From positions 310,001-374,000 of the forward strand of contig BDSL01000029.1 of the NCBI GenBank assembly GCA_003116995.1: DNA of 64,000 nt. Direction: 5' to 3'. The notes under the pieces are model-generated. The model made no database searches, was not told the DNA's origin, and saw only the letters and a list, made by a program, of their open reading frames with translations. Origin of the DNA: Yamagishiella unicocca (Eukaryota; Chlorophyta; Chlorophyceae; Chlamydomonadales; Volvocaceae). Both the position numbers and the translations under genes were made by a program. Of the stretch, positions 12,501 through 23,938 are shown piece by piece. Positions within the stretch are counted from its first letter, which is position 1, and the number at the start of each line of letters is the position of its first letter.

Positions 12501-14178
12501 ACTCAGGCTAGGCCGCACCCTGGAGCCAGGCTAGGCCGCACCCTGCACTCAGGCTAGGCCGCACCCTGCACTCAGGCTAGGCCGCACCCTGCACTCAGGC
12601 TAGGCCGCACCCTGCACTCAGGCTAGGCCGCACCCTGCACTCAGGCTAGGCCGCACCCTGCACTCAGGCTAGGCCGCACCCTGGAGCCAGGCTAGGCCGC
12701 ACCCTGGAGCCCCGCTCCGCCGCCTGCCCTCCCCTCCGCTCCCGGCTGCTGGTTCCGGCGACCGTCTCCGCCCCTCTCCCCCTCTGTTTCCTATGTCGTG
12801 TAACCGGGTTTTCTCCCCCCTTCCTCCCTCTCTCGCCCCGCGCCGGCGCTCTCTCCCCCCCAAACTTCGTGTCCCTGTCATGTAAACGGTTTTTACGCCA
12901 CCCCCGCCGGCCGTGGATTCGCGAATTTACTTTACACTTCCCACCTCCCCGCAGTGCTGGCTGACCTTCTGGGGCTGCAGCACCGGGAGACCATCAAGCA
13001 CTCCGCCGCTGCCCTGATGGGCCTGGCGGTGGAGAAGGAGAGCAAGGTCAACGTGATGCTGTACGCTGGGGTGCAGCTGGTGCGGCTGATGAGAGGACAG
13101 GTGGGCGGGCCGGGGGGCAAGGACTGGAGGGATGCTGGGAAGGTAGCCCCCGCTGGCTGCTGCGCAAAAAGCCGCTGCCCTCGCTACGACTGCCGCCCAG
13201 CCTGCCCGCAGCCACCGTGTCAAATCCTTGGCGAGCAAATTTCGTAAAATGCGAACGGTGTCCATGAGGGCTCCAGCCAGCAGCAGCAGCAGCACCCGAT
13301 GGACCTGAGCCGGGCCCACCGTGCTGTGCTTCATGCGTACCTAGCAATGGGTGAAGCAACTTCCCTTGAAGTCCCTTCCGTTGCCTACGTTTTGACCGTG
13401 TTGGGCCTGATCCCCGGTGTGGTGTGGTGCGGCCCCTCAGGACAAGGAGCTGGCGAATAACGCGCGCGACACGGTGGCGGCGGCTTCGGAGCACCTGGAG
13501 GCGCGGAGGACCGCGGAGATGCTACTCAGCCTGGTGCGAGGGGCGGCTGGCAGGGGGGACGCAGCACTGCTGCTGATGTTGCTGACGTGCTGCTCGGCGG
13601 TAATGGTCCGTATGGGCTGCGGTGACTGCTGCTCCAGCTCTTGGTGGCGGGGTCGGGGACGGGAGGGGAAGGGGGAAGCGGTGCTGGGCGGTGCGCTCGG
13701 GACCATGGTTGCATGCTGGCTGCAGAGGAGGGGAGGGGGCCCCTCACTCCGCGGGACGGCGGCGAAGGGGCCCCGTGACCGCACTGCCCCGCCACCCTCC
13801 ACATCCGGTGCCGGGCAACAACAAAGCAAGCGGAGGGACAGTACTGGCAGAAGACGCAAGCCGGGTGGTGCTTGCGCAACATCTAGCGTGTGCTAGGTGG
13901 GAGTCCGCCCTCGTTATGCCGTGTGTTGTGGCGCGGTGCGGTGCCGTGTGATGTGATGTGGTGCCAGGGAGCAGCCCACCGTGCGGCTGTCCGGAGCGCA
14001 ACCCAGCGACCCAGTCGTGATGCTCCACGGGGAGCGCCGCTCCACCGCTCCACCGCCCTGTCCCCCGACCCCGCAGGAGGAGCGGGAGCTGCTGCTGTGG
14101 CGCGGCCCGCCGCCCGAGACGCCGCCCGACTACCGTTGCTACGTGGAGCTCCCCAAGTTCACACCGCAACAGAAGTGA
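9577..14178 (+). CDS. Armadillo-repeat protein (5' end not resolved)
   Basis: Exons: 9577-9663, 9868-9987, 10596-10694, about 11041-11185, 11381-11480, 11681-11790, 12955-13100, 13441-13533 and 14077-14178 (TGA). Phases match at nearly all joins. Helical armadillo-like repeats are clear: LIAVLALSELPDDKRAHALR, EVRRLSCSALASLAQ, IVTVGGLAVLTEAL, HQVVPALVELLRQ with FTLAACENAAATLEG, LAALDAGVPACLVSLAERG, LADLLGLQHRETIKHSAAAL. The product is probably an alpha-solenoid binding scaffold; I see no catalytic domain and assign no function. The intron after 11185 appears to use a GC donor (GCGAGT). The start codon was not identified; 8865 is one candidate. The start of the 11041 exon is the weakest boundary. 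A 23-bp minisatellite enlarges the sixth intron to over 1.1 kb. Confidence 0.7.
10209..10350 (+). mobile_element. Short dispersed element, copy related to 41122-41299
   Basis: It shares GGAAGACC, then GAAGGTCGTA, GGCGGCTAAGCTAA, CGGCGAGAC and GAAGCGAGGACCCCGCG in the same order and spacing with the segment at 41122-41299. It lies in the armadillo-gene intron between 9987 and 10596. No open reading frame; a non-autonomous element. Confidence 0.7.
11998..12711. repeat. 23-bp minisatellite, about 31 copies
   Basis: The unit CAGGCTAGGCCGCACCCTGC plus ACT is repeated with a strict 23-bp period and almost no divergence, except a few units with TGGAGC in place of TGCACT near 12523 and at the right end. 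It lies within the armadillo-gene intron 11791-12954. Confidence 0.97.
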
Positions 14179-16725
14179 AGCGCGAGCGGGCGAGCAGCGC
14201 GGCGCAGCGCGCGGATTGGTCATGATCGTAGTGGGTATCTAGGACAGCATTGTGATGGCAGAGGGGCTGATCCCCGGGGTATTGGTTCGCAGGCGCGGGC
14301 TTGGGGCCCTCCGATGTGACGTTGGCTGGAGGTGCGGGGGAAGGGGGGCCAGGTGGGCAGCAAGGACTGTGTGCGCTTGGGGGGGGGGGTGGACTGTGGG
14401 AGTGGGCTCCCGCGAGCATGCGAAATGGTACTGGTTCACCGCGTATGGGCTGCTTGGCTAGCCTGACTGAGGTGGATGGGCGGCACTGGTGCTGGGCAGC
14501 TGGGCTGGCGGCGCTGCGGTATGATGAGGCGTCATGTGCAGCACTGATGGCGGCGGCGGTGGTGGTGGTGGTGGCGCTGACCACGGATGCAACGTCGTCG
14601 TCGCAGGGCAAGGTAGCTGGCCCTGAAGCTGGCGCTGGGGAAGGCGCAAGGTTGGCCTAGTTTTGATTGGAGTTTGGCGTGAAGCTCCGGCGCCGGCTCC
14701 GGCGCGGTGTGAGCGGCCCCTCTCAGCACTGAGCAAACTAGAAGGGCGCTGCTACAGCGCCTCATCGGTGGAGTTGGCGCCTTCCATGCCTGCTCCTAGA
14801 AATAGCAGCTGGGATTTGGAGGGCCAGTTGGTGTTCAACTCCGCGGCCCCAGCCGCGATTGTATGTCTTGATCCCCTTCCACAGCCGTTCGAAGGCCACT
14901 AGTGGCGCAGCGCCACCCTTGCAACGTGGAGGCCTGAAGTGCCATTCTGGGCCGGGCTGAGTCGTGTACCGTATAATTGGCCAACACCCAACTGCATTAG
15001 CCATGTCAACTGCAGGCCGTGGCGTAAAGTTTGCCCGAGTTAGCTGGGCCCTGTGGCGCATGTCGACAGCCTCCAGACAAACTTTCGCAGCACCTCTCCT
15101 CCTTGACTCCTGTTGCTACAGTCTTTTATACCGTACGGTATGCTATGGACCTCCGCGCATGCGTTTAATAGCAAACTTGGATGCACCAAGGTCCAGGTCC
15201 AGCTCGTCAGACGCGCATCTTCCTGGCTCGGTCCATTTGCACGCGCATTTCCGCTGTCACGACACAGCACGTAACTGGCACATCAGGTGCCGATGCTGAT
15301 ACCACCATGTGTGGCCAGATTAGCGCTGAAAAGGCATGCTCGAGATGGTGGGAAGGCTCTTCCCCGCCTGATATAGCAGCGCCGAGCGGCTTACAACCGT
15401 GGCTGTCGTACATGATGACCCTGTCGTACTGCCGACCGGTTGTTTGTAGCCGCCGCTGCTATGGGACGTCCCTGATTTTGTGCCGTACAACTTAGCCGGG
15501 CTCGGCGCGACTGCTGCCTTTCCGAAGTCATTGCTGTTACTGCACCCCACTGCTGAGCGGGTTCTGGTGTCTCGCACGCGCTGTGTCGATCACCAGCTGT
15601 GTCGTGACACCGCTCTGCGTCGCTTCGGTTTGGCGGGCTAGTGCCGGTATGTCCCCCTTCCGACACAGCATTGCGTGCCGAGCTACACGCCGTCGCCTAA
15701 AGCCCGCCCGCCATTGAACGGATGTCATCTGCTACTGCCATGCGGCAAGAAACGTACGCGTGCTTACCAGACACACGATGTAGGTTGATAATCTATAGCA
15801 CCAAGCCTTCTGGTCTGGAACCCACTGTAACAGTTACTACTACCAAAATGAATCGTAAGCTTGTGCCTGTTACAGGGCAAGCATGAGCAGGAACCCACTG
15901 ATTCCTGCGGCAAGTGCTAGCCAGTCCACCCAAAGCTGTCTATGCGCCACTGTCAGTACAGTGCGCACGCCGCCAGGGCCACCCAGCATATTAGTGGTTT
16001 CTTAAGCTGGGTACCTGCTACGTACCAATAAGAGTGCCCCTCAACAATTATCATAGCTCACCTCTTGTAGGGGCATCATGGCCCACTTGTGCCAGGCGAC
16101 CTCGACGTCCGCAATGAAAGTGCCTTGCTGGGAGCTTGAGCTTTGTGTGGCGAGGGAATAGTGCTGCCAACGGTTTAGCCAGGTTTGAGCTGGTGGGGCA
16201 TAGCGCACGCCCATGAGCGAGCAGGGGTATCTGTATGTGAGGTTCTTCAGATGCACCGACAGAGATTAAGTGGTACAGGTTTTGCATCTTACTTGACACG
16301 CACCAGTCGTGTTCGCAGCGGGTAGCACATAAGTCGTTGTGGTACTGCCAACGCTGACGGTGCCGATGTTTAGTCAATACTGGTATTGTATCGTCCGCGC
16401 ACGGTATTAGCGTCCTCTGTACATCCTTCCTAACATCAGGGCTAGGCAATCGGTGGTTTGCCGCTTTGGACAGGGCACCAGTTTTCGGGCTGGGTTCCGT
16501 CGGCCCTTGAGGTTAATGATAAGATGTTCCGAGTATGCAACGCGAAGTGGGGTTCGAGACTGTTTCAGGCCGGAGGCCAGGGTCTCCGGGATAGCGTGTG
16601 GATCCTAATAACTGTTGAAGTCCGATCAAAAGGTGGTTTTGCCAAACTACCTAAACTTGGCATGTCCGGTCATACAAGTTGCGATGTGAATTTTGGTTCT
16701 CGACTCTATAGCAGCCGCTGCTTCC
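14179..16725. other. Intergenic, one possible minus-strand exon
   Basis: Apart from the candidate exon at 16065-16245, no gene is supported. The region from about 15700 to 16700 is less GC-rich than the flanking genes. TATA or polyadenylation signals were not clearly found. Confidence 0.4.
16065..16245 (-). CDS. Possible isolated exon of an unknown minus-strand gene
   Basis: An open stretch reading NLTYRYPCSLMGVRYAPP to HKWAMMPLQE has an AG before it and a strong GTGAGC donor after it on the minus strand. An open frame continues upstream (HRHRQRWQYHNDLCATRCEH) to a GTAAGA donor near 16295. The amino-acid composition looks protein-like, but I recognise no family and could not connect further exons. 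Confidence 0.25.
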
Positions 16726-19700
16726 ATGAACTCTGCCCCACGCCGGCATGTCTGCTGCGTTGCGCTCGGCACCCGAGGCGACGTTCAGCCTCTTGCCTGC
16801 ATCGCACTGCACCTGCAGCGCTCCCAGCCGAACGTGCTCGTTTCTTTCATAACACATTCAACACATTCGGTGAGCGGCTGCTCCTGCGCGCTGCTCCTGC
16901 GTTGTCGTTACAGCGTCAGGCATGCTGGCCTGTCCCGCGGTGCCAGGCCGCTTCGGACGGCAAAGATCCGCCCAAACCGATATACGGCACGTTTTTACAT
17001 ATCAGATTTTTAGTGGCAGATCGATGTGAAAGCTGCCATGCGTCCATGTCGCCGCCCTGCTTGCTCCGCACCACCGCTCTTCCTACCCTCCTCTCCCCCC
17101 CGCCCTCCTCCCCAGCTCTACATACATTGCCGGCGTCGCATACGATGCACATTACTGATTCAGCCTGCCACTTTACCGCCGGAACCCAACCCAAATTGCC
17201 TGCGTCGATTCTTGTCACAAGCGCGAGGCCCCTCGCCCCGCCTCCCGTGCGCCCTTGCAACGCAGACGTGGCTACAGTCGGCCACCTACGCCCAGCTGGA
17301 GGACCCCTACTACGTGGACAGCCCGCCGGCGGGGGGCCTGTGGGCGGGGCCAGCTGGAGACCTCGCGGCGGACCCGAGGGTGCGTACCGCAGGCGAGGGG
17401 CCCCTGTCTCCACATGCTTGTTACGTAATGAGCTGATGGCTTTGTGCCAGGATCGACCGACGTCAGCGGGTCGACGTCTATATTCAGAGCCCCGAGATGA
17501 GGCCCTCGCTGAGCCCCGTGATTGCTTTCAGGTGGGGCAGGTCGAAGTCGGAGCCACAGCAGCTCACAGCTTGGTGAAGCCCGATGCGCAGGTGGTGGAG
17601 GCGATCCGGAGGTGCCTTACGGCCGCTACCGCCGCCGCCACCTCCACCACCAATACCGTTGCTGCGGGCAAGGCCTCGCGGACAGCTCCTGCTGCTGCCG
17701 CTGCCGCCGGAGACACCGCCAGTGCCGGCGATCCGCCCTTTTCAGAAGCCGCTTCCTCCGATTGCGCCACCAACTCCGCCGCCACTGAGGTTCCATTCGC
17801 CGAACGGGACACTTCAGATCCATGTGCTGAAGAACCACTGCCTGTGACGAGAGAGGCGCCACCGCAGCAGCAACAACAGCCGCCGCCGCAGCAGCAGCAG
17901 CAGCCGCAGCAGCAGCCCAGCCACTTAATCCTCTTCAACCTCTTCGCGCTTGAGGCCTACCACGCGGCAGAGGCCCTCGGCATCCGATGTGCTGTGGCTG
18001 CGCCGTACATGATCCCCTACCGCTGCCCAGCCGCATTCATGGGAATGTTCCAGAGGGACCTGCCGGATCTGTATGACACGCTGGTGCGGGCGGCGGAGGC
18101 GGAGGCGGAGGGCGCAGCAGCAGCAGATCGGCAGGCGCTGGGTGTCGGTTCCAGAGATGGGGTCGCGGCAGCGGCGGCCATGGCCGTTTTCCAGGGCAGG
18201 GCTGCGGCGAGGGTCACGTTTGCCGAGGTGCGGTGGTATAGGTGGCGTGTGGGTTGGCCTGGCGGGTGGTCGTGTTTCCAGCTGGCGCCATGGACAAGCC
18301 GGCAGCTGCCGTCGCTGTAGCTGCCCCTGCGGCTGCGTTGCTGGTCTTGTCTTTCCGGTCACCCGGGGAGAGGAGTCGCTCTTGCTTGTGGCGGCCCTGC
18401 CAGGCAGCCCGGAACGAACCGGGGCTCCAGCGGGCTTGCTACAGTGCTGTTCGGCTCGGCTGGGCGTGTAGCGCTCCAAGGCTGCAGCAGCTTTGTTAAG
18501 CTTGCCCACCTGCCTGCCCCACGTTTGGCTCCCCTCGTTTTCACAAAGCTTAACTACTACAACGTAGTTCTCAATGATTGATTCGTAGGACTTCGGAAGT
18601 TGCAGGGACCCACGGCGCCCGGCAGCGCCTCTTGCACACGGAAAGAAACCTGAACCAGCTACCGTATCGCACCGTTGCCGGCTGTAGGTCAGCCACTGGA
18701 TGTGGCCCCTTTTCACGGAGCGCTGGGGCGAGTGGCGGCACCGCCTGCTGGGCCTGCCGCCGCTGCCCCTGCACGACCCAGCGGACCAAGACCGGCCGCT
18801 GCCGCTGGAGCGGCTGCCGCCGGCGCCGCCGCTGCTGTACGGCAAGTTCGGGGCCGCGGGGGGATGCCGTTCACAGGTTCGGCGCTGAAGCCTTGTGGAA
18901 AGACCGCCCAGCTGCCTGGGCGTGGCCTTGAGGCATATCTCTCGGCATACGGAGTCCGATGTGGGTGTTGCTGTGGCTGTGGGTCAATTCGCCTATGCGG
19001 CTGCGGCGCAGGCTTCAGCGAGCTGCTGGTGCCCCGGCCTGCCTACTGGCCGAGCAGTGTAACGGTGTGCGGCTTTTGGCAGCCGCCCCTGGAGTGGTGA
19101 GGGGGAGCGGGGTTGGTAGGAGAGCGTGGAGGCGCACAAGCCTGGTCGGTGGGTTGGTAGCTAGCGGTAGGAGGGGTGTGTGTTCCGAGGAGACCCGTGG
19201 GCCAGCACTCCCCCATGGGGGAAGGGGGGCTGCCCGGAAGGTCCACGGAGGGAGGGCTGATCGGCACAGGTGTATGTGCGTCGCACCGCAGCTCGCACTT
19301 GCCGTATCCAACTGCCAACCGCCGCCACAAGCCCTCCCCGCGCGGCTCCTGGTGGCAGGTTTGCCGAGCAGGAGCTGCCGCCCGAGCTGGCGGCGCTGAT
19401 CACTCCGTGGGTCGCGGGCGAGGGCGGAGCGGCAGCAGGTGCGGGTGGAGTGCCAGTCGGCCGCGGTGCGCTGGCTCCCACATGCCTCGCTTGCGGCTGT
19501 GGGTTTGAAAACACTTTTTGGGGAGGAATGTGCCGGCATGGTGACGAGGAGCTGCGGAGACACGTCAAACACACGTTGTCGCTGGTGCGGATGCCGGTGC
19601 TGGTGCTGGCCCACTCGTGCCTGCTCAGCCCGGTCCCCGCCTGCTGCATCTCGGCAAGGAGGGGGCCGGGTACCTGGCCCACTCGTGCCGTGGCAAGGAG

Positions 19701-22211
19701 GAGGGGGGGTTACCTGGCGGCCCGGTCCCGACCCCTCGCTGCTGACGAGTGCCAGGTACCCCAACCCACAGCAGGCGCTGGGCTCTGCACCGCCGCCACC
19801 ACCAGCAGCAGGGGGTGCCGCGGTGGCGCTGCGGCGGCGCCTGGCGGGGTACCGGGGCCCCTGTGCTGCGTGGACTTCGGCAGCAGCGGCCGGCTGGGCC
19901 TCATCCCGGACCCGCTCCACACGCTGGGGCTGCTGGAGGCCGCACTGCGCAGCCTGGGAATGTGAGCACCCCGCGAAAAGCGAGCCATCCCTCCGCCCCT
20001 GAAACCCCCCGCCATCGCCTGGACTGAATGCTTGGACGTCACGACCCATTGCCTGGTGGAGTGCCGCCGGGCTGTGGCTTCACCCGCCGCCCCCCTGGGC
20101 CGACCCTGGAGGCCCCGCTTGCTCGAGTCCTGACCTCACTGCCACCCCCGGCCCCCGCCCATGGTTCCTCCCCCCCACCCCTCCGAAACGTAGGCAGCAG
20201 CTGCACTTCCCACGTCGAGTAAACGGTCCTTTTTTGCAACACCCCTCCGCGCTCCTCCACCCCGCCCCCCTTTCCCCTCCCGCCCTGCCCGACCCCAGGG
20301 CGGCCATCGTTCTGACCGGGGGCTGGCGACCTCTGCATCTGGCCGCAGATGAGCTGAGCCGCCGGAGGGCGCCGCAGCAGCAGGAGGCGGAGGCGGACGA
20401 GGACGAGGAAGCGGAAGATGGAGGCGGGGTGCAGATTGGAATGGAGTGGGAAGGGAGTCCAGCCTGGGCTGGGGCCCGTCGTCGCGCAGAGGGTGTGCGC
20501 TCCAGGGAGGAAGGGGGCGAGGCCCTCTCGGAAGGTACACCGGAGCAGCGACCTGGGAAGCGCCGGAGGGAGGGGGAGGCGGGGGCCGGAGGCGGGGAGG
20601 GGGAGGCGGGGGCCGGAGGCGCGGAGATGGAGGCGAGAGTGTGCAGTGGTCGGGACTCGGGGGGCGGACAGGAGCAGGCGCAGGGCCGGGGGCGGGGGCC
20701 GGAGGGCCGGAGAGTTTTGCACCTGTACGGTGGTGACGTGGCGCACCAGTTGCTGCTGCCTCGGTGCCGGCTCGTCTTGCATCACGCGGGCTCGGGGACA
20801 ACCGCTGCGGCGCTGCAGTGCGGCACTCCACAGGTGGGTCGGGTGGAACGGGATGGAGAGGGGTGGAGAGAGGTGGAGAGAGGTGGAGAGGGGTAGAGAG
20901 TGGACGGGTGGGGTGGAATGACTGCTGGGCAGGGTGCGGTGGAGCGGGTAGAGGTGGGGTGGGAGGAGGTGAAGGGACCTAGGCAGCTGCGTGCTGCTGG
21001 CCCAACTGGCAGCCCTCTCAGCCCGCTGGAGCCATCTTGCTGCCGCCCGTCCCCCCCCGCCCGCGCGTAAAACGGTCGTTTTTACCCCCCCCCCGCACTC
21101 CCCGCAGCTGACCTGCCCGCTGCACTTCGACCAGCACTTCTGGGTGAGGCGGCGTGCGTGGCAGGGCAACATAGGGACACATGCCTGCTTTCTTGATTGT
21201 GTGGGAGATCTACAGGGTGGCTGGTGCCCCGGGCCGGACGAGTGCATGGGGAGACCTACCGGGCCGGGTTGGCAGCCCTAGGCGCGAGCACCTGCCTACC
21301 GGGTGCCGCGGACCCCGCCCCTGCGGCTGCGGCTGCTGCTGCTGCTGCTGCTTGCAGGCAGAGCGGCTTGCCCATCTGGACCTGAGCCCCCCGCCACTGT
21401 CCCGGGAGCTGCTGTTCGGGTGGGTGCGGTGGGTGGGTGCTGTCGTCCATAGCCGCGGCTTCCTCCTCGGCTGCGGGGGCTGCTTAGAGCGGTTCTTGAT
21501 GCCTAGAGTGCTGCACGGCAACTAACCAGCTTGTGCGCACGCTCGCATTTCGGCGCCTTCAGGACGCGTGGTCACGGTGGAGACGACCCACGGGTCGCGG
21601 CCCTTGCGGCGTCTTTTCGAGACGCCATGGGGCCGACCAGGTCGCAGGCGGCGAGCAGCATGGCCCGGGTGGGTACCTTGCGCGGCCTTGGGGGGTTCAT
21701 CTCATCACGGAAGACTTGTGGGGAGGGGAGGGGGCGGCAGGTAGCGGTGTGTCGGGTGACGGATTGGGTATCGGGTCCCCAGCGCACATGGCATGTAGCC
21801 GTCTACGGGACGAGGGGATATAAATTTATCCGCGAATCCACGGCCGAGGGGGAGGCAGCATAATGCGGTAATTGCAGCTGTCTGTAAAAGAAGGATATGC
21901 CTTGGGGCATTTTGGTAGTGTATGTGCGGTGGAGGGCGCGTGCTGTTGCGGCGAACCCTAGGTTCAGCAATGAGCCCCACGCGGTTGTTTGCGGTACGTG
22001 GACCGCCAGCTACGGTGCAAGGCTTCAGGTAATATTACAACGGTTGACGGTTGTGACGGTTGTTGCAGTGATGGGCCCTCGCTCCCCACCGTGTGCGCAG
22101 GAGCTGGCTGCTGGGGAGTGCGGGCTGGAGGCAGCAGCGCGAGTCCTCCTGGCGGTCGACCTGAGTGGGGCCTTACGAGAAGGCGACTCGATTGGAGCCG
22201 TACGTGGATGA
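16726..22211 (+). CDS. GT1 glycosyltransferase, sterol 3-beta-glucosyltransferase-like
   Basis: Twelve exons keep phase: 16726-16869, 17266-17379, 17532-18227, 18688-18841, 19012-19096, 19359-19438, 19775-19961, 20299-20833, 21108-21143, 21358-21419, 21563-21668, 22101-22211, about 769 residues. The N-terminal domain shows VALGTRGDVQPLACIALHLQ, FITHSTHSTW, LFNLFALEAYHAAEALGI, APYMIPYRCPAAF, HWMWPLFTERWGEWR and SELLVPRPAYWP. The C-terminal donor domain shows CCVDFGSSGRLGL, VLTGGW, HHAGSGTTAAALQCGTPQ near residue 650 and CPLHFDQHFW. This is the UGT80/ATG26 arrangement: transfer of glucose from a UDP-sugar to a sterol or similar lipid, by family inference. The usual HHGG is HHAG here. Two insertions are notable: a Ala/Gln-rich one around residues 100-180 and an acidic/Gly-rich one of about 110 residues before the donor motif. 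The intron at 18842-19011 has a GC donor. Confidence 0.85.
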
Positions 22212-23938
22212 GGATAGAGGCAAATGCAGGGTGGCGATCCCAATGGGGAAGATTGGTCCATCCTCCGTTGCGTACAGGTTGCTCTGTATCATCGCTACGA
22301 AGTGTCTGGTCTGTATTACACTCTCAAAGGGTTGCATAGAGAGCCAAAAGACAGCCCGAGCCGTCTTATGACGCGCTTTAAGTCCCCTAACAAGGGCGCC
22401 TGTCGTACACTCGTACCTGAGACATGAATCGCCAGATACGCTCTCAAGATGTTGTTCCGACCAGGAACTATCCAACTGCAAATGGCTAAGCACCAAAACG
22501 GCTTGCCATGACACAAATACTCCAATTACGCCTGGTGGCCTGCCAAGCAGGGAAACAAGAGCCGTCAGCTGCTCGGCTGGGTGGGGCAGGTCACCCAAGA
22601 TGGGTTCGCGAAGTAAGGGTCGGTAGGGTTGCCATCGTGCACCAGCCGTCTTGAATGGGGGCCCTACAGGCCCTACAAGTACAGCATTGAAACCGGAAGT
22701 GACACCGATGGCGCACCTCATTCCTCCCCAGCCGCGCCCGCCAACCTCGTGCTTCCAGGAACGTGCTTTGTCGAGAAGCCACGCAACGTGGCTGATGCGC
22801 AGGTTTTGAACGGAGGTTCCTCAGCTGTGGTGGCGGCAAGCCGCGGCCAGGGCGTCACCCTTAACCAAGCGGCATGGGCCACTCAAGCCACTCAACGGTA
22901 CCCGAGATGGAGTCGATGCTGGGTGGTTGCTCGCCTAGGGTGGCGGGTGGAGGGGTGGCCACCCGGTGTCCTGAGGGTGGAACGGTTGTCGCTCCTTACT
23001 GCCCTTATTGCGTTACAGCAGTTCCGGTCCGGGGCCCACTGTAACAGGTACTCTACATGAGCAGACCGTCCGGGAAGGGATAGAGGGGGAGAGCTGCCGC
23101 GAAAGCCACAGTGGTGGCCGCTGCAGCGTGTCCAGCCCTAGCTGGCATACGAGGCACGTTCCGGCGGTTGCGGAAGGGATTACGGTGAGTCAAATCCCAT
23201 GGAGGCGCACGGCAGATGGTGTTCCACTGGGTCCATTTAGAACCCTGGCGAACGGTGAAGGGTGCTTTTCTGTGTTTCCCAGTGTTCCCGGTTAGGTCCT
23301 CCCGAGAGTTTTAAAGCGAAGAGGAGGAAATCGCGGGGGCCTTAGGAAGGTAGTTGTTGTTCATTTGTTTGGTACCGTCGCTGCCGAAATTTTACAAAAA
23401 CTGCTGCGTGAAAACAGCAAGCGGCTGAAACACACGGAAACTAAGCAGCTGGAGCGTTCGGCCAGTTGGTCCTCCGTACTATTTTGACAACTTATTGGCA
23501 TACAGGCAGCGACGAAGCCGCATGGATTGCCCCCCAGAGAAGACCCAACAATCTATGAATTGACTCGCAGGTGCCCTACCGTCTACTAGGTATGGAGTTA
23601 ACAAAAACACGGCTGGCCGTTTCAGCCCCCAGCCTCCCACAATCGTTTCAGTGGTGGCAGCCTAGTCGCAACAACTACGGCGACAGAGGAAGAGATCCTA
23701 TGAAAGCGGCACTATCGTCTCGGACCATTTCCCACACTCAAAACCTCTCCGTCGTACACCGCCCCCTGCTGCCCAGGGAACTCCGCCTCGCGCCTCCCTC
23801 TCTCCCGCCGCCCTCCCCCTCTCCCGCCTCGCCCACACTCCTTCCTCACCTGCCCCACCCCCAAACCCCGAAGCTTATCGCGCCATGAGCCGAAAAGTAG
23901 CAAAGCCCTGCTGCGCCTCCTGGCCTTGAGCCCCTCAG
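22212..23938. other. Convergent intergenic spacer
   Basis: It lies between the 3' ends of the glycosyltransferase and cyclic-nucleotide genes. It should contain both 3' UTRs. Open frames present have no recognisable domain. Confidence 0.45.
23392..23396 (-). terminator. Possible polyadenylation signal TGTAA
   Basis: TTACA on the plus strand, about 540 nt downstream of the minus-strand stop at 23939. The motif alone is weak evidence. Confidence 0.25.

Noticed and set aside
11998..12711. 23-bp repeat as a CRISPR array
   Set aside because: Units are directly adjacent with no spacers, inside a eukaryotic intron.
16458..18320. A single 620-residue continuous plus-strand frame
   Set aside because: Much of it is intronic. 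Only 17532-18227 belongs to the glycosyltransferase, as shown by phase and family motifs in the neighbouring exons.
22629..23060. Possible plus-strand exon after the glycosyltransferase gene
   Set aside because: No start, splice partners or recognisable motif; the glycosyltransferase already ends in phase at 22211.
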